Notes: generated by a model not told the origin, from the letters alone. A stretch of DNA of 64,000 nt from an uncultured Actinomyces sp. (GCA_938014245.1 CALLSD010000048.1:124001-188000), one strand, 5' to 3'. Shown: positions 7,416 to 16,775, numbered from the stretch's first letter. Numbers and translations: made by a program.

Positions 7416-8381
7416 ATGCGTATCACCCAAGACTTCGTTGCTGTTCGTGTTCCGGCAACTTCGGCGAATCTCGGACCGGGTTTTGATTCTTTCGGTCTTG
7501 CCTTAGATCTGTGGGATCAGGTCAGTGTCCACGCCACCGCAGGCCCGACACACGTCGCGATCGAGGGTGAGGGCGCCGGGGTTCTTGACGAGGGTGAAGA
7601 CCATTTGGTTGTTCGCTCGCTTCGAATGGGACTTGAAGCCGCTGGGGTTGCCCAGGTCGGGATCCAGATGCACTGCACGAACCGTATTCCTCATTCCCGA
7701 GGCCTGGGTTCTTCTGCGTCGGCAATTGTTGCTGGGCTTGGGCTTGCGCGCGCCCTTATTGGCGATCCCGAGGCCCTAACCGCTGAAGATATTCTTGCAA
7801 TCGCAACGGAAATTGAAGGTCATCCCGATAATGTTGCACCCGCTATTTCGGGTGGCGTCACGGTGTCGTGGATGGATGATGATGGGGCGCCCGGAATGGT
7901 GCATGTGTCGGGAGAATCTCCTATTGACCCCGTCGCTTTTATTCCTGACTTCGAGCTTGCGACTTCGAAGGCGCGGGCGGTCTTACCTGAGCAGGTTCCT
8001 TTCACCGATGCGAAATTCAACCTTTCAAGGGCTGGAATTTTGGCCGCAGTCTTGGGAGGGCAGACGCGCGTGATCGGTGCAGGACATGATGTGCATGACT
8101 TGCTCATGGCCGCGACAGAAGACCGCCTCCATCAGGACTATCGTCGTCAATCCATGCAACCTTCGCATGCTCTGGTGACGTGGCTTCGCGGTGCGGGTAA
8201 AGCGGCTGTGATTTCGGGTGCTGGGCCGACAGTTCTCAGTTTGGAAAGTATCGATCCGAAGGTTCAGGCTGATGCTCAGGCTGCCGGTTGGAAGGTTTTG
8301 CCTCTCAAGTTGGCAAAGTCTGGTGTGCAGATTACTCGGGGTAATCTTTCAAAGATTGACGATGGGCGAGTGTTTGTGTGA
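7416..8381 (+). CDS. thrB: Homoserine kinase (GHMP family)
   Basis: 321 residues. VPATSANLGPGFDSFG at about residues 12-27 and the ATP-binding PHSRGLGSSASAIVAGL motif near residue 92 identify the GHMP kinase fold; SGAGPTVLSL near residue 268 is the third GHMP motif. It phosphorylates homoserine with ATP for threonine synthesis. The start lies 20 bases after hom, so the two form a threonine operon. The stop is followed by 187 bases before rho with no terminator that I can recognise. Confidence 0.94.
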   Translation: MRITQDFVAVRVPATSANLGPGFDSFGLALDLWDQVSVHATAGPTHVAIEGEGAGVLDEGEDHLVVRSLRMGLEAAGVAQVGIQMHCTNRIPHSRGLGSSASAIVAGLGLARALIGDPEALTAEDILAIATEIEGHPDNVAPAISGGVTVSWMDDDGAPGMVHVSGESPIDPVAFIPDFELATSKARAVLPEQVPFTDAKFNLSRAGILAAVLGGQTRVIGAGHDVHDLLMAATEDRLHQDYRRQSMQPSHALVTWLRGAGKAAVISGAGPTVLSLESIDPKVQADAQAAGWKVLPLKLAKSGVQITRGNLSKIDDGRVFV

Positions 8382-8420
8382 TTTAGCGCGCACACTGATG
8401 GACTCTGTCGCGAAAAGTAG

Positions 8421-8448
8421 TGAGAAAACGTGAGCGACTTGCTACTAT
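8421..8448 (+). promoter_or_regulatory. Possible promoter of rho
   Basis: TGAGAA (8421-8426) and TACTAT (8443-8448) are 16 bases apart, in the gap between thrB and rho. The -35 is weak. A leader of about 110 bases would follow, with a small GAAGGA/TCCTTC hairpin at about 8454-8467; rho leaders are often autoregulatory. Confidence 0.3.
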
Positions 8449-8568
8449 CGCACTGAAGGAAATCCTTCGCTCTTCCATATTCCTGTCGGAATGTGTCTTT
8501 TATTGATCTCATGTTGATTGAGAAGTTCACCTGGCCTTTCAATGGGCCATGCATGTGAGGATTACCAG

Positions 8569-10284
8569 TTGAGCAACGATGTGACCACCCAAGAGCGCGA
8601 ACTTTCGCGACTGAAGTTGGTGGAACTCAAAGCTATGGCCACTGAATTGGGCCTCAAGGGCGTTTCTGCCATGCGCAAGCCCCAGCTCATCGAGGCAATT
8701 AGCGCTGCCCAAAGCAGCAGTCCAGAAGCTTCCGCTCCGCGGCGTCGCCGCGCGGTGCGTGAAGAGGCCAGCGAAGCCCCGCAGGTGAGTATCGAACTCC
8801 CCGAGGCCTCGGTGCAGGAAAGCGCTTCCGAAGAACGTTCTTCGCGTGAAGCAAGCCTTCCGCGTAAGAGTCGCCGTCGCCGCGTCGTCTCCAGTGAAGC
8901 AGCTGAGCCCCCGACCGTCACCCTGGATCTTCCTGCCCCCGCTCAGCGTGAAGAGGAAGAATCGGCACCCAGCCAGCACATTGAAATTTCGCTCCCCGAT
9001 AGCGATGATCCTGAATCCCGCGAGCGTTCGCGTCGCGATCGCGAAGGACGTCGCCGTGGGCGTGGCCGCGAAGGTCGCGAATCCCGTCGCGAACGTGGCG
9101 ACCGCGGTGAACGCGGTGAACGCCGTGAAACCGCAGCGCAGGCCTCGGAAGAAAACCTTGCACCGATCGCGGGAATCTTGGATGTTCAAGAAAACCATGC
9201 CTTCGTGCGCACCTCGGGGTACCTGCCCGGTCCAAACGATGTCTACGTGACCTTGGGCAACGTGCGTCGTTGGGGACTGCGCCCCGGTGATGCTGTCGCA
9301 GGTGCTGTCCGTCAGCCTCGTGAAGGTGAACGTCAGCGTCAGAAGTACAACGCACTGGTTCGCGTTGACTCGGTCAACGGCATGAGCATCGAGGATGCAC
9401 AGGCACGTCGCGAGTTTTCCAAGCTCACTCCGATCTATCCCGATCAGCAGCTTCGCATGGAGACCTCTGCTAAGGCCTTCACTCCTCGCGTCATCGATTT
9501 GGTTGCCCCCATTGGTAAGGGCCAGCGTGGTCTGATTGTCTCGCCGCCGAAGGCCGGTAAGACCATGGTCATCCAGCAGATCGCCAAGGCAATCGAGCTG
9601 AACAACCCCGAGGTACACCTCATGGTTGTTCTGGTGGATGAGCGCCCTGAAGAAGTGACCGATATGCGTTCTATCGTCAAGGGTGAGGTCATCGCCTCGA
9701 CCTTTGATCGTCCCGCATCGGATCACGCGATCGTCGCAGAACTGGCGATCGAACGAGCCAAACGCTTGGTCGAGCTCGGTCAAGATGTTGTCGTTCTTCT
9801 CGACTCCATCACCAGGCTTTCTCGCGCCTACAACCTGGCTGCGCCGGCCTCGGGTCGTATCCTCTCCGGTGGTGTTGATGCTTCTGCGCTGTACCCCCCG
9901 AAGAAGTTCTTTGGCGGAGCACGCAATCTGCGTGAAGGTGGATCACTGACCATTATTGCCTCGGCACTGGTTGAGACCGGTTCGAAGATGGATGAAGTGA
10001 TCTTCGAGGAGTTCAAGGGCACGGGCAACATGGAACTGCGTCTCTCGCGTCAGCTCGCTGACCGTCGAATCTTCCCGGCTATTGATATCAACGCTTCGGG
10101 AACCCGTCGCGAAGAGATGCTGCTCAAGCCCGAAGAACTGCGCATCATGTGGAAACTGCGTCGAGTCCTGGGCACCTTGGATCAGCAAAGTGCATTGGAA
10201 GCGGTTTTGGACCGTTTGAAGGAAACGCAATCGAATGCGGAATTCCTCATGCTGGTTCAAAAGCAGGTTCCTTCCGCGGACTGA
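8569..10284 (+). CDS. rho: Transcription termination factor Rho
   Basis: 571 residues from the TTG at 8569, chosen because GAGGA lies seven bases upstream; an in-frame ATG at 8542 has no such site. The N-terminal Rho-N domain (LSRLKLVELKAMATELGL) is followed by an actinobacterial insertion of about 170 residues, first acidic, then rich in Arg, Gly and Glu (around REGRRRGRGREGRESRRER). Next come the RNA-binding cold-shock-like domain (GILDVQENHAFVRTSGYL) and the RecA-type ATPase with Walker A SPPKAGKT and Walker B VVVLLDSITRLSRAYN. The hexamer ends transcription at unstructured RNA. A perfect 15-bp terminator hairpin follows the gene. Confidence 0.96.
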   Translation: MSNDVTTQERELSRLKLVELKAMATELGLKGVSAMRKPQLIEAISAAQSSSPEASAPRRRRAVREEASEAPQVSIELPEASVQESASEERSSREASLPRKSRRRRVVSSEAAEPPTVTLDLPAPAQREEEESAPSQHIEISLPDSDDPESRERSRRDREGRRRGRGREGRESRRERGDRGERGERRETAAQASEENLAPIAGILDVQENHAFVRTSGYLPGPNDVYVTLGNVRRWGLRPGDAVAGAVRQPREGERQRQKYNALVRVDSVNGMSIEDAQARREFSKLTPIYPDQQLRMETSAKAFTPRVIDLVAPIGKGQRGLIVSPPKAGKTMVIQQIAKAIELNNPEVHLMVVLVDERPEEVTDMRSIVKGEVIASTFDRPASDHAIVAELAIERAKRLVELGQDVVVLLDSITRLSRAYNLAAPASGRILSGGVDASALYPPKKFFGGARNLREGGSLTIIASALVETGSKMDEVIFEEFKGTGNMELRLSRQLADRRIFPAIDINASGTRREEMLLKPEELRIMWKLRRVLGTLDQQSALEAVLDRLKETQSNAEFLMLVQKQVPSAD

Positions 10285-10295
10285 TAACGCCGACG

Positions 10296-10331
10296 AATGG
10301 GGCGAAAGACTGGATGGTCTTTCGCCCCATT
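10296..10331 (+). terminator. Intrinsic terminator after rho
   Basis: AATGGGGCGAAAGAC (10296-10310) pairs perfectly with GTCTTTCGCCCCATT (10317-10331) around a six-base loop. The stem is followed by TGTTCT. Confidence 0.8.
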
Positions 10332-10389
10332 TGTTCTACCTAGGAGAGGTCATTATTCTGCTACTAGTCGACAACGAAATGGGATGGTT

Positions 10390-12063
10390 ATGGCTGATAC
10401 GCCTCAAGTGATTGTTCGAGACGACCCCTCAGGTAAGAAGAAGGCAACTGCAAGGCGCGGCATGATGCGAATGCTGTGCGGACTGCTCGTCATGCTCTCT
10501 GTTCCGGCTGTGTGGCTCTTCCCGATCGTGATGTCCAGTATTTCGACTGCGCGTGCTGCCAACCAGTACTATCCCAATGTTGAGATCTATGACCAGACCT
10601 CAAGCTTTGACACTGTCAACGGGCAGAGCCTTCAAACTGCACTGGGCCAAGTGCCCTTCAAACAGCCGGTGAAGCTTGTCGTTTTATCGACCGATACCGT
10701 GCCCACCGGAAACTTCAACGAAGCGGTCTTGAACTACGCGCGCAGTTCTCATAAAGAATGGCTCTCGGCAAGTGGAAACAAGTGGGCTGATGGATTGGTG
10801 ATCCTTGCTGTATCTCCGAGCTATCGAAAAGTCGGTACCTACTTTGGGGAAGACACCAAGGTTTCCAGCAGTAAACAAGACAAGATCCAAGCAGCTGCAA
10901 AAGATGATTTCCGGGCCGGGCGTTGGAGCGAGGGAATGGTCGAAGCCGCGAAGGAAGCGGCAACCTACGTTCCAGACGCGAATGGAAATAGCACTTCCGA
11001 TGGAGAACTTCCTCCCGGGCCAGCATGGTTTGTCTCTTTCTTAGGGCTGGTCACCGTATGGAAGGGCTTCAAGCTCCGCCGCGAATCGCGTAGGAATTTG
11101 CGTCAGGCTCGCGAGCACTGGGAACACGTGCAGGCGGACCACAATCGAGCCGAGCGAGCTTTTGCCTTGATCGGCGATAGCGGTAAGTATTACGATGCAC
11201 TTGAGCTGCGCTACACCGAATATCAAGCGAATTTCCGCATCGCTCAAGAGAAATGGGCGGAAATTGGAACCCCTCGTTTCTGGGAGTACTTCAGCGCTGT
11301 CCTCAAGGACAAGACCGACACTCTTCTCAGTTTGACCACTTCAATGGATTCAACTGACGACACAGTTTTCTCCGCCTCTGAGTTCTTCAATCTCGGAAGT
11401 GGGTGGGTCGACGCCTGGATGAAGGAAATCGGCCCGGTCATTGAGGACCTGACTGCGCTTGGGGAGCTTGTCACCTCGGTGAGTAAAGAAATGGGAACCC
11501 CCGACGCAATGCGAGGTCAAGAAGAGATCCTCCGCTGGATCGTCGATCAGCAGGCACTCATCGTTCAGCTCAAAGATCAGATCGGTCAGGGTGCGGTTAC
11601 TCCCGTGAACGCATTGGAAACCCTTGATCGTATTGCGAACGAAACTCGAAATTGGGTCAAAGGTGTCGTCGTGGCATCTCTCAAAGCTGATACCACTAAA
11701 CTCGGGCAAGAACGCTACGAAAAATGGGAAACCATGCAGGACGAATCCGATGGCGCCGCAACGGTCGGTTACAAGGGTTCGTATCGCCTGAATGGCACCC
11801 TTCATACCTATGATCCGACCTCAACCATTCGTCTGAATACCCAAAGTGCCGGGGTGAGTGCGGACACTCTGAAATCCATTGCTTTCGGAAGCTACCGCAT
11901 GCCCGGCTGGGAATCGGATACGTACATTTACCAGTCGATGTGGTACCAGCAACACACCTACCACACGGCACACACCTGGACGCACAGCAGTGATTCCAGT
12001 GATGGAGGCTACGGAAGTTCAGGTGGAGGCTTCTCCGGTTCGGGCTCCTCCTCGTCCTTCTAA
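10390..12063 (+). CDS. Membrane-anchored TPM-domain protein of unknown function
   Basis: About 557 residues. A transmembrane segment or uncleaved signal lies near residues 27-46 (MLCGLLVMLSVPAVWLFPIV). It is followed by a TPM-like extracytoplasmic domain (VEIYDQTSSF through GTYFGEDTKV), the fold first described in the thylakoid protein TLP18.3. A second membrane segment (GPAWFVSFLGLVTVWKGF) comes near residue 217. A long helical cytoplasmic part follows, then a short C-terminal domain and a Gly/Ser tail (GGYGSSGGGFSGSGSSSSF). Similar actinobacterial proteins are filed under DUF5129, as far as I recall. The gene is isolated between two terminator hairpins. Two ATGs (10384, 10390) are possible; the second has the better upstream purines. 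Function unknown. Confidence 0.72.
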   Translation: MADTPQVIVRDDPSGKKKATARRGMMRMLCGLLVMLSVPAVWLFPIVMSSISTARAANQYYPNVEIYDQTSSFDTVNGQSLQTALGQVPFKQPVKLVVLSTDTVPTGNFNEAVLNYARSSHKEWLSASGNKWADGLVILAVSPSYRKVGTYFGEDTKVSSSKQDKIQAAAKDDFRAGRWSEGMVEAAKEAATYVPDANGNSTSDGELPPGPAWFVSFLGLVTVWKGFKLRRESRRNLRQAREHWEHVQADHNRAERAFALIGDSGKYYDALELRYTEYQANFRIAQEKWAEIGTPRFWEYFSAVLKDKTDTLLSLTTSMDSTDDTVFSASEFFNLGSGWVDAWMKEIGPVIEDLTALGELVTSVSKEMGTPDAMRGQEEILRWIVDQQALIVQLKDQIGQGAVTPVNALETLDRIANETRNWVKGVVVASLKADTTKLGQERYEKWETMQDESDGAATVGYKGSYRLNGTLHTYDPTSTIRLNTQSAGVSADTLKSIAFGSYRMPGWESDTYIYQSMWYQQHTYHTAHTWTHSSDSSDGGYGSSGGGFSGSGSSSSF

Positions 12064-12089
12064 ACGCGTAGCGTAATCATTACCCATTT

Positions 12090-12115
12090 CACGCTCAGCG
12101 AATGGTCTGAGCGTG
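12090..12115 (+). terminator. Hairpin after the TPM gene
   Basis: CACGCTCAG (12090-12098) pairs with CTGAGCGTG (12107-12115). There is no U tail. The remaining sequence to rpmE (12116-12266) has a CATAAT at 12138 that could be a -10 box, but no convincing -35. Confidence 0.45.
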
Positions 12116-12266
12116 GCAATGATGGGGGAGGACATGGCATAATGTCATGTCGGCTTCCGCTTCACCGCTTCGTCCCGCTGATTTTCAGTGGAAGGTGACT
12201 CATCGCCAGATGTGATGGGCACTGCGATTCGGACCCGGGGCACCAAACGATCCAGGAGATATATCC

Positions 12267-12488
12267 ATGAAGAAGGGCATTCACCCCGAATACGTGGACA
12301 CCGTCGTGACCTGCACGTGCGGTAACACGTTCCACACCCGTTCCACCCTCACCTCCGGTGAGATGCGCGTGGACGTGTGCTCGGCTTGCCACCCGTTCTA
12401 CACCGGCAAGCAGAAGATTCTTGACACCGGCGGCCGTGTCGCACGTTTCGAGGCGCGTTACGGAAAGCGCGTGCGCCCCTCCAAGTGA
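12267..12488 (+). CDS. rpmE: 50S ribosomal protein L31 (zinc-binding form)
   Basis: 73 residues, normal for L31. Cys16, Cys18, Cys38 and Cys41 form the zinc-binding set of the C+ type (TCTCGN and CSACHPFYTGKQK). The protein sits on the large ribosomal subunit at the bridge to the small subunit. AGGAGATAT lies eight to ten bases before the ATG. The gene stands between rho and prfA, which is the standard order in actinobacteria. A strong hairpin follows. Confidence 0.97.
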   Translation: MKKGIHPEYVDTVVTCTCGNTFHTRSTLTSGEMRVDVCSACHPFYTGKQKILDTGGRVARFEARYGKRVRPSK

Positions 12489-12495
12489 GCTCGCA

Positions 12496-12530
12496 GTCGG
12501 CGCCGGCGACACGATGTCGTCGGCGCCGAC
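12496..12530 (+). terminator. Strong hairpin after rpmE
   Basis: GTCGGCGCCGGCGACA (12496-12511) pairs with TGTCGTCGGCGCCGAC (12515-12530), with one G-U pair and a CGA loop. No U run follows, so it may work with Rho or as an L31 mRNA stabiliser. Confidence 0.6.
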
Positions 12531-12576
12531 GTGTGTCAACAGCTACCCTTGAATCAGGTCTAGGGAAGGATCAGTC

Positions 12577-13677
12577 ATGAGTGCTCTCGGAGAAGAATTC
12601 TCGGCATTGGATGCGTTGCTCGAGGAATACGCGGAGCTTGAAACGCGAATGTCTGATCCTGAAGTCCTTTCCTCCCCATCGCTGCTCAAGCAGGTTTCCC
12701 GCCGCTATGCGGAACTTTCTCGCATTAAAGCGGCAGCCGATCAGCTGACTCATGCGCGAGACGATCTTCAGGCCGCGCAAGAACTTGCTCAAGATGATCC
12801 CTCTTTCGCCGAGGAAATCCCCGCGCTCGAAGAGGAAGAAAAGTCTGCGCACGAACATCTCCTCTCGATTCTTGCTCCACGAGATCCCGATGATGCCTGT
12901 GACGTGATCTTGGAAATCAAGGCTGGCGAAGGTGGCGAAGAATCTGCGCTATTTGCCGCTGACCTTGCCAGAATGTATCTGCGCTATGCGGATTCGAAGG
13001 GGTGGAAGACTACGGAGCTGTCCTCCACTTACACCGAGCTAGGCGGTTTCAAAGAAGTCACCCTTGCGATTAGAGCATCTGGTAACCCCACTCCCGACGA
13101 AGGCGTGTGGGCACACCTGAAGTACGAAGGGGGAGTACACCGAGTCCAGCGCGTTCCGGTCACCGAATCACAGGGACGAGTCCATACCAGCGCTGCCGGT
13201 GTCTTCGTCATGCCCGAACTCGAAGTCGATGACGAAATTGTTATCGACCCCAATGACCTGCGCATCGATGTCTACCGTTCATCGGGTCCCGGCGGTCAGT
13301 CGGTGAATACAACCGATTCCGCGGTGCGTATCACCCACCTTCCTTCGGGAATCGTCGTCTCCATGCAGAACGAGAAATCGCAGCTGCAGAATAAAGAAGC
13401 AGCGCTGCGTGTTCTTGCCTCGCGATTGGCCGCTGAAGCCAAAGCCAAGCGTGAGGCTGAAGCCTCCGCACAGCGTCTTTCCCAGGTGCGCACCGTCGAC
13501 CGATCCGAGCGTGTCCGTACCTACAATTTCCCGGAGAACCGCATCGCCGATCACCGCAGTGGATTTAAGGCCTACAACCTTGACCAAGTTCTCGATGGCG
13601 CGCTCGATCCCGTCATTGCTTCTCTCCAAAGCGCAGACGAGGCAGAACGCCTCGCATCTGCAGATGCGCATGTATGA
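12577..13677 (+). CDS. prfA: Peptide chain release factor 1
   Basis: 366 residues. The GGQ motif that triggers peptide release is at residues 239-241 (SGPGGQSVNTTDSAV). The stop-codon reading tripeptide at 194-196 is PVT, which fits RF1 (PxT, reading UAA and UAG) and not RF2 (SPF). The N-terminal helical domain and the GEGGEES segment at 117-123 are typical. AGGGAAGGA lies just before the ATG. The stop overlaps the prmC start by four bases, matching function, because PrmC methylates the GGQ glutamine of release factors. Confidence 0.97.
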   Translation: MSALGEEFSALDALLEEYAELETRMSDPEVLSSPSLLKQVSRRYAELSRIKAAADQLTHARDDLQAAQELAQDDPSFAEEIPALEEEEKSAHEHLLSILAPRDPDDACDVILEIKAGEGGEESALFAADLARMYLRYADSKGWKTTELSSTYTELGGFKEVTLAIRASGNPTPDEGVWAHLKYEGGVHRVQRVPVTESQGRVHTSAAGVFVMPELEVDDEIVIDPNDLRIDVYRSSGPGGQSVNTTDSAVRITHLPSGIVVSMQNEKSQLQNKEAALRVLASRLAAEAKAKREAEASAQRLSQVRTVDRSERVRTYNFPENRIADHRSGFKAYNLDQVLDGALDPVIASLQSADEAERLASADAHV

Positions 13678-14543
13678 GCACTCAATCCGAGCTCCTCGCA
13701 TGGGGGAGCGCTCAGCTCGAGGACCTCTCAACTGACAGTGGGGGAGCCTCACCCGCGGCCGAGGCCCGCTACCTTCTCGCGTGGGCGCTGGGCGTGGATT
13801 CGCTCCTTCGCGCACCTCTTGAGGTCCCTTTCCTCGCCGAGGCCAGCTACCGCAATGCCGTCACGAAGAGAGCACGCCGTATTCCTCGTTCCCATATCAC
13901 CGAAGAGATGTATTTTCGAGGACTTAAACTTGATGCGGGGCCGGGAGTTTTCACCGTTCGACCCGAAACGGAAATGCTTGTCGAACATGTTCTGGAACTG
14001 ATTTCGAAGGAAGGGATTCCAGAGGGACAATGGATTGATCTGTGCAGCGGATCGGCGGCAATTGCGCTTTCTTTGAGCCTCGAGGGAACCCATCACGTGA
14101 CTGCGGTTGAAATGGATCCCTCGGCGTTTTCCTACGCACAGCGCAATGTTTCCGCGCACGCCCACGCTAGCGTCGGCCTCGTCAATGGGGACGCAACCCA
14201 GGCCTCGACGCTCAAAGAACTGGGTGGGCAAGTTGCACTTGTCGTTACGAATCCGCCCTACGTTCCATCCTGTGAGGCGCCGACTCAGCCTGAAGCACAG
14301 CACGACCCGGCCATAGCGCTCTACGGGGGAGGGGATGACGGAACGCGGATCCCCAAGCTACTGATTGACCGTAGCCGTGATTTGCTGGTGAAAGACGGCC
14401 TTTTAGCCATGGAACACTCGGCATCGCAAGCACAGACCTTGAAGGAATATGCACGCGATCGCGGCTTCACTCAGATCCGAACGCTCAGTGATTTAGCTGG
14501 CGTCCCACGCTTTTTGTTCGCTCGATACACCGAAGGAGAGTAG
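13674..14543 (+). CDS. prmC: Release factor glutamine N5-methyltransferase
   Basis: 289 residues. The SAM-binding motif is IDLCSGSAAIALSLS at residues 121-135, and the substrate-glutamine motif NPPY is at 193-196 (VVTNPPYVPSCEAP). The N-terminal helical domain that docks release factors is present. The enzyme methylates the glutamine of the GGQ motif in RF1 and RF2. It is translationally coupled to prfA through an ATGA overlap. The motif I cysteine replaces the more usual G in DLGTGSG-type motifs; this is within normal variation. Confidence 0.95.
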   Translation: MSTQSELLAWGSAQLEDLSTDSGGASPAAEARYLLAWALGVDSLLRAPLEVPFLAEASYRNAVTKRARRIPRSHITEEMYFRGLKLDAGPGVFTVRPETEMLVEHVLELISKEGIPEGQWIDLCSGSAAIALSLSLEGTHHVTAVEMDPSAFSYAQRNVSAHAHASVGLVNGDATQASTLKELGGQVALVVTNPPYVPSCEAPTQPEAQHDPAIALYGGGDDGTRIPKLLIDRSRDLLVKDGLLAMEHSASQAQTLKEYARDRGFTQIRTLSDLAGVPRFLFARYTEGE

Positions 14544-14549
14544 AAAACG

Positions 14550-15194
14550 GTGGAGCATATTCTTGACTGTCGCCTAGGGTGGGATCCGGCGGATCTCGCC
14601 TTTGCCAGTGAACGCATTGCCAATGGAGACCTCGTTGTTCTCCCTACCGACACCGTCTACGGGATCGGAGTGCGTGCGGATAACCATGACTCAGTTCGCG
14701 CGCTGCTTGCCGCGAAAGGACGGAATGAAACCATGCCTCCTCCGGTACTGCTTGCCTCTGTCGAGCAAGCCTTGGAGGTCTCTACTGATCTGAGCGCCGA
14801 CGCCATTCGACTCATGGAATCCTTCTGGCCGGGGGCGCTGACCGTGATCGTCCAAGCAAATCCACGTGTTGACTGGGATCTGGGACAAACCGGTGGAACT
14901 GTGGCTTTGCGCATGCCCGCTCACGAGGCCGTGTGTGAGCTTTTGGGTACAGTTGGCCCCATGGCGGTTACCTCAGCAAACCTTACGGGGCAGCCTCCTG
15001 CGACCAATGTGGAAGAAGCACGTGGATATTTCGGCGGCACTGTAAACTGTTACGTGGATTCGGGGCCGACCAAGAGCGCCATTCCCTCAACAATCATTGA
15101 TTGTGCGCATGGGAAGGCGACACTGCTGCGTGAAGGCGCATGGGCCCTCAAAGATATTGCTACTGTGCTGGGATACCAGCCCACAACGCGCTGA
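14550..15194 (+). CDS. L-threonylcarbamoyladenylate synthase (TsaC/Sua5/YwlC family)
   Basis: 214 residues, a single YrdC-like domain without the extra Sua5 C-terminal domain. VLPTDTVYGIG at about residues 30-40 and the dsRNA-like binding surface residues (PxxPGALTVIV, MPAHEAVCELL, AVTSANLTGQPPAT) are typical. It makes threonylcarbamoyl-AMP from threonine, bicarbonate and ATP, used for the t6A modification of ANN-reading tRNAs. It starts at GTG 14550, six bases after prmC. The order prfA-prmC-tsaC-like-wecA-like is conserved in actinobacteria. Confidence 0.93.
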   Translation: MEHILDCRLGWDPADLAFASERIANGDLVVLPTDTVYGIGVRADNHDSVRALLAAKGRNETMPPPVLLASVEQALEVSTDLSADAIRLMESFWPGALTVIVQANPRVDWDLGQTGGTVALRMPAHEAVCELLGTVGPMAVTSANLTGQPPATNVEEARGYFGGTVNCYVDSGPTKSAIPSTIIDCAHGKATLLREGAWALKDIATVLGYQPTTR

Positions 15195-15213
15195 GGGAGG
15201 AGACATCGACGCC

Positions 15214-16347
15214 GTGAAGGTCTATGTCCTGCTGATGGTTGTCGCGGCCGCATTGACGGTCCTGCTGACGCCACTCGTGCGCTGGGCATGCCTGAAATGG
15301 GGGATCGTCCCCAAACTGCGAAGCCGAGATATCCAGGCTGCGCCGATTCCTCGGCTTGGAGGCATCGCAATCACCATTGCCTTGGTCATCACGATGCTCA
15401 TTAGCGCGCGTATTCCCTACATGGCCCCGCTTTTTGAAACGAACACGGCATGGGCAGTTGTCGGCGGTGCGTGTGCGATGTGTGCCCTTGGCGTTGTTGA
15501 CGATGTCGTCGAACTTGACTGGATGACGAAGCTATCGGGTCAGATACTGATTGCCGGATCGATGGCTTTCAACGGCGTCCAACTGGTCACTTTCCCCATA
15601 TTTGGTCTGACGATTGGATCCTCACGTCTGTCACTGATGCTCACTGTTCTTCTGATTGTCGGCATTATGAACGCAGTGAACTTTATTGACGGCTTGGACG
15701 GTCTTGCTGCTGGAATCGTTGGCATTGGCGCTGCTGCGTTTTTCGTCTATTCCTATGTGCTCACCCGCATCATGGGAGCTGCCTCCTATGCGACCACCGC
15801 TTCGTTGGCGGTCATCACTTTGGTGGGAGTCTGCCTGGGGTTCCTCTGGTTTAATTACCATCCCTCGTCGATCATGATGGGCGGCGGCTCAGAAACAATG
15901 GGTCTTGTGCTTGCTTCCGCTGGCATCATCGTGACGGGCCAGGTTGACCCCTCGCTTCTGGGTAGTCAGCAACTCATCGTCTCCTTGCTTCCATTGCTAT
16001 TGCCGATCTCCGTCATCCTCGTACCCATCGGCGACCTCGTCGTGACCAGTGTTCGACGAATGCTCCGAGGAAAGAGCCCCTTCCACGCAGACCGTTCCCA
16101 CTTTCACGACCGATTGCTTGAACGAGGCCACTCGCACCGCGGCGTTGTGGCAATTTTGTGGATGTGGACGGCTTTGGTTGCTTTCCCTCCCGTTGCTCTC
16201 TTGACGTATGACTGGAGAGTTGTCGCATTGTGTACCCTCCCTGCGCTTTTCATCGGAATGCGTTTCACCGCATCGGAATTCCCGACCTATTCCCTGTTAT
16301 TTGGCCGCGGGCCTCGGCCCAGGCGAGAAAGAAGGAAGACACAATGA
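15214..16347 (+). CDS. wecA: Polyprenyl-phosphate GlcNAc-1-phosphate transferase (WecA/TagO/MraY family)
   Basis: 377 residues with about ten transmembrane segments. The family motifs are present: GIVPKLRSRDIQAAPIPRLGGIAI near the N-terminus, ALGVVDDVVELDWMTKLSGQ (the DDxxD-type site), NAVNFIDGLDGLAAG, and the HHH-type loop FHADRSHFHDRLLERGHSHR. It transfers a phosphosugar from a UDP-sugar to undecaprenyl phosphate and starts a wall polymer. GGGAGGAGA precedes the GTG at 15214; longer readings lack a site. In this position it is usually WecA-like and not MraY. The sugar is inferred. The next gene starts inside its stop codon. Confidence 0.88.
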   Translation: MKVYVLLMVVAAALTVLLTPLVRWACLKWGIVPKLRSRDIQAAPIPRLGGIAITIALVITMLISARIPYMAPLFETNTAWAVVGGACAMCALGVVDDVVELDWMTKLSGQILIAGSMAFNGVQLVTFPIFGLTIGSSRLSLMLTVLLIVGIMNAVNFIDGLDGLAAGIVGIGAAAFFVYSYVLTRIMGAASYATTASLAVITLVGVCLGFLWFNYHPSSIMMGGGSETMGLVLASAGIIVTGQVDPSLLGSQQLIVSLLPLLLPISVILVPIGDLVVTSVRRMLRGKSPFHADRSHFHDRLLERGHSHRGVVAILWMWTALVAFPPVALLTYDWRVVALCTLPALFIGMRFTASEFPTYSLLFGRGPRPRRERRKTQ

Positions 16348-16775
16348 CTGACTTATTGCAGGCTCGAAGCGAAGAGCTTCTTCAAGCTGTTCGACGCTTG
16401 GGGTTCCTCATCCTCATCGGTGCCGGTGTTGCTCTGGCTTGGGCCCTGTACGCGGGGTGGGGACGCATGAGCCTTCTTCTTTCTGGCTGCATGATCGTTC
16501 TTGGTGCGGTCACAACAACCTGCGTTCGCAACATGATCTGTGCCGACTCTCTCAATCGTTCCGCATGGGTTTGGGCTCATATGGGAGGGACTTTTCTTGT
16601 CCTGATCATTGGGCTATTCCTGAGCAAAGCCTGGGGTGTCTCGGCGATCGTCGTTGGACTTGTTCTCATTTGCGAGCATTTCCTCGTGTTCATCTTCCTT
16701 GGCGTTACTTTTTCGCGCATTATGCGTGGGGACTCTCGAACTGAGAGCACTTCGCATAACGAAGAAAGAGACTGA
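16344..16775 (+). CDS. Small membrane protein at the atpI position
   Basis: 143 residues with four predicted transmembrane segments (about 20-38, 44-58, 77-97, 100-123). It starts with an ATGA overlap with the wecA-like gene and ends 98 bases before atpB. In many bacteria this position is held by AtpI, a Mg/Ca-binding or c-ring assembly helper. The sequence is too divergent for me to call AtpI by motif, so the link rests on topology and place. A short charged C-terminus follows the last membrane segment. Confidence 0.6.
   Translation: MTDLLQARSEELLQAVRRLGFLILIGAGVALAWALYAGWGRMSLLLSGCMIVLGAVTTTCVRNMICADSLNRSAWVWAHMGGTFLVLIIGLFLSKAWGVSAIVVGLVLICEHFLVFIFLGVTFSRIMRGDSRTESTSHNEERD

Noticed and set aside
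8539..9783. 414-codon reading on the minus strand opposite rho
   Set aside because: It is a shadow of rho, with low-complexity Phe/Thr/Ala runs caused by the Arg/Glu-rich insertion.
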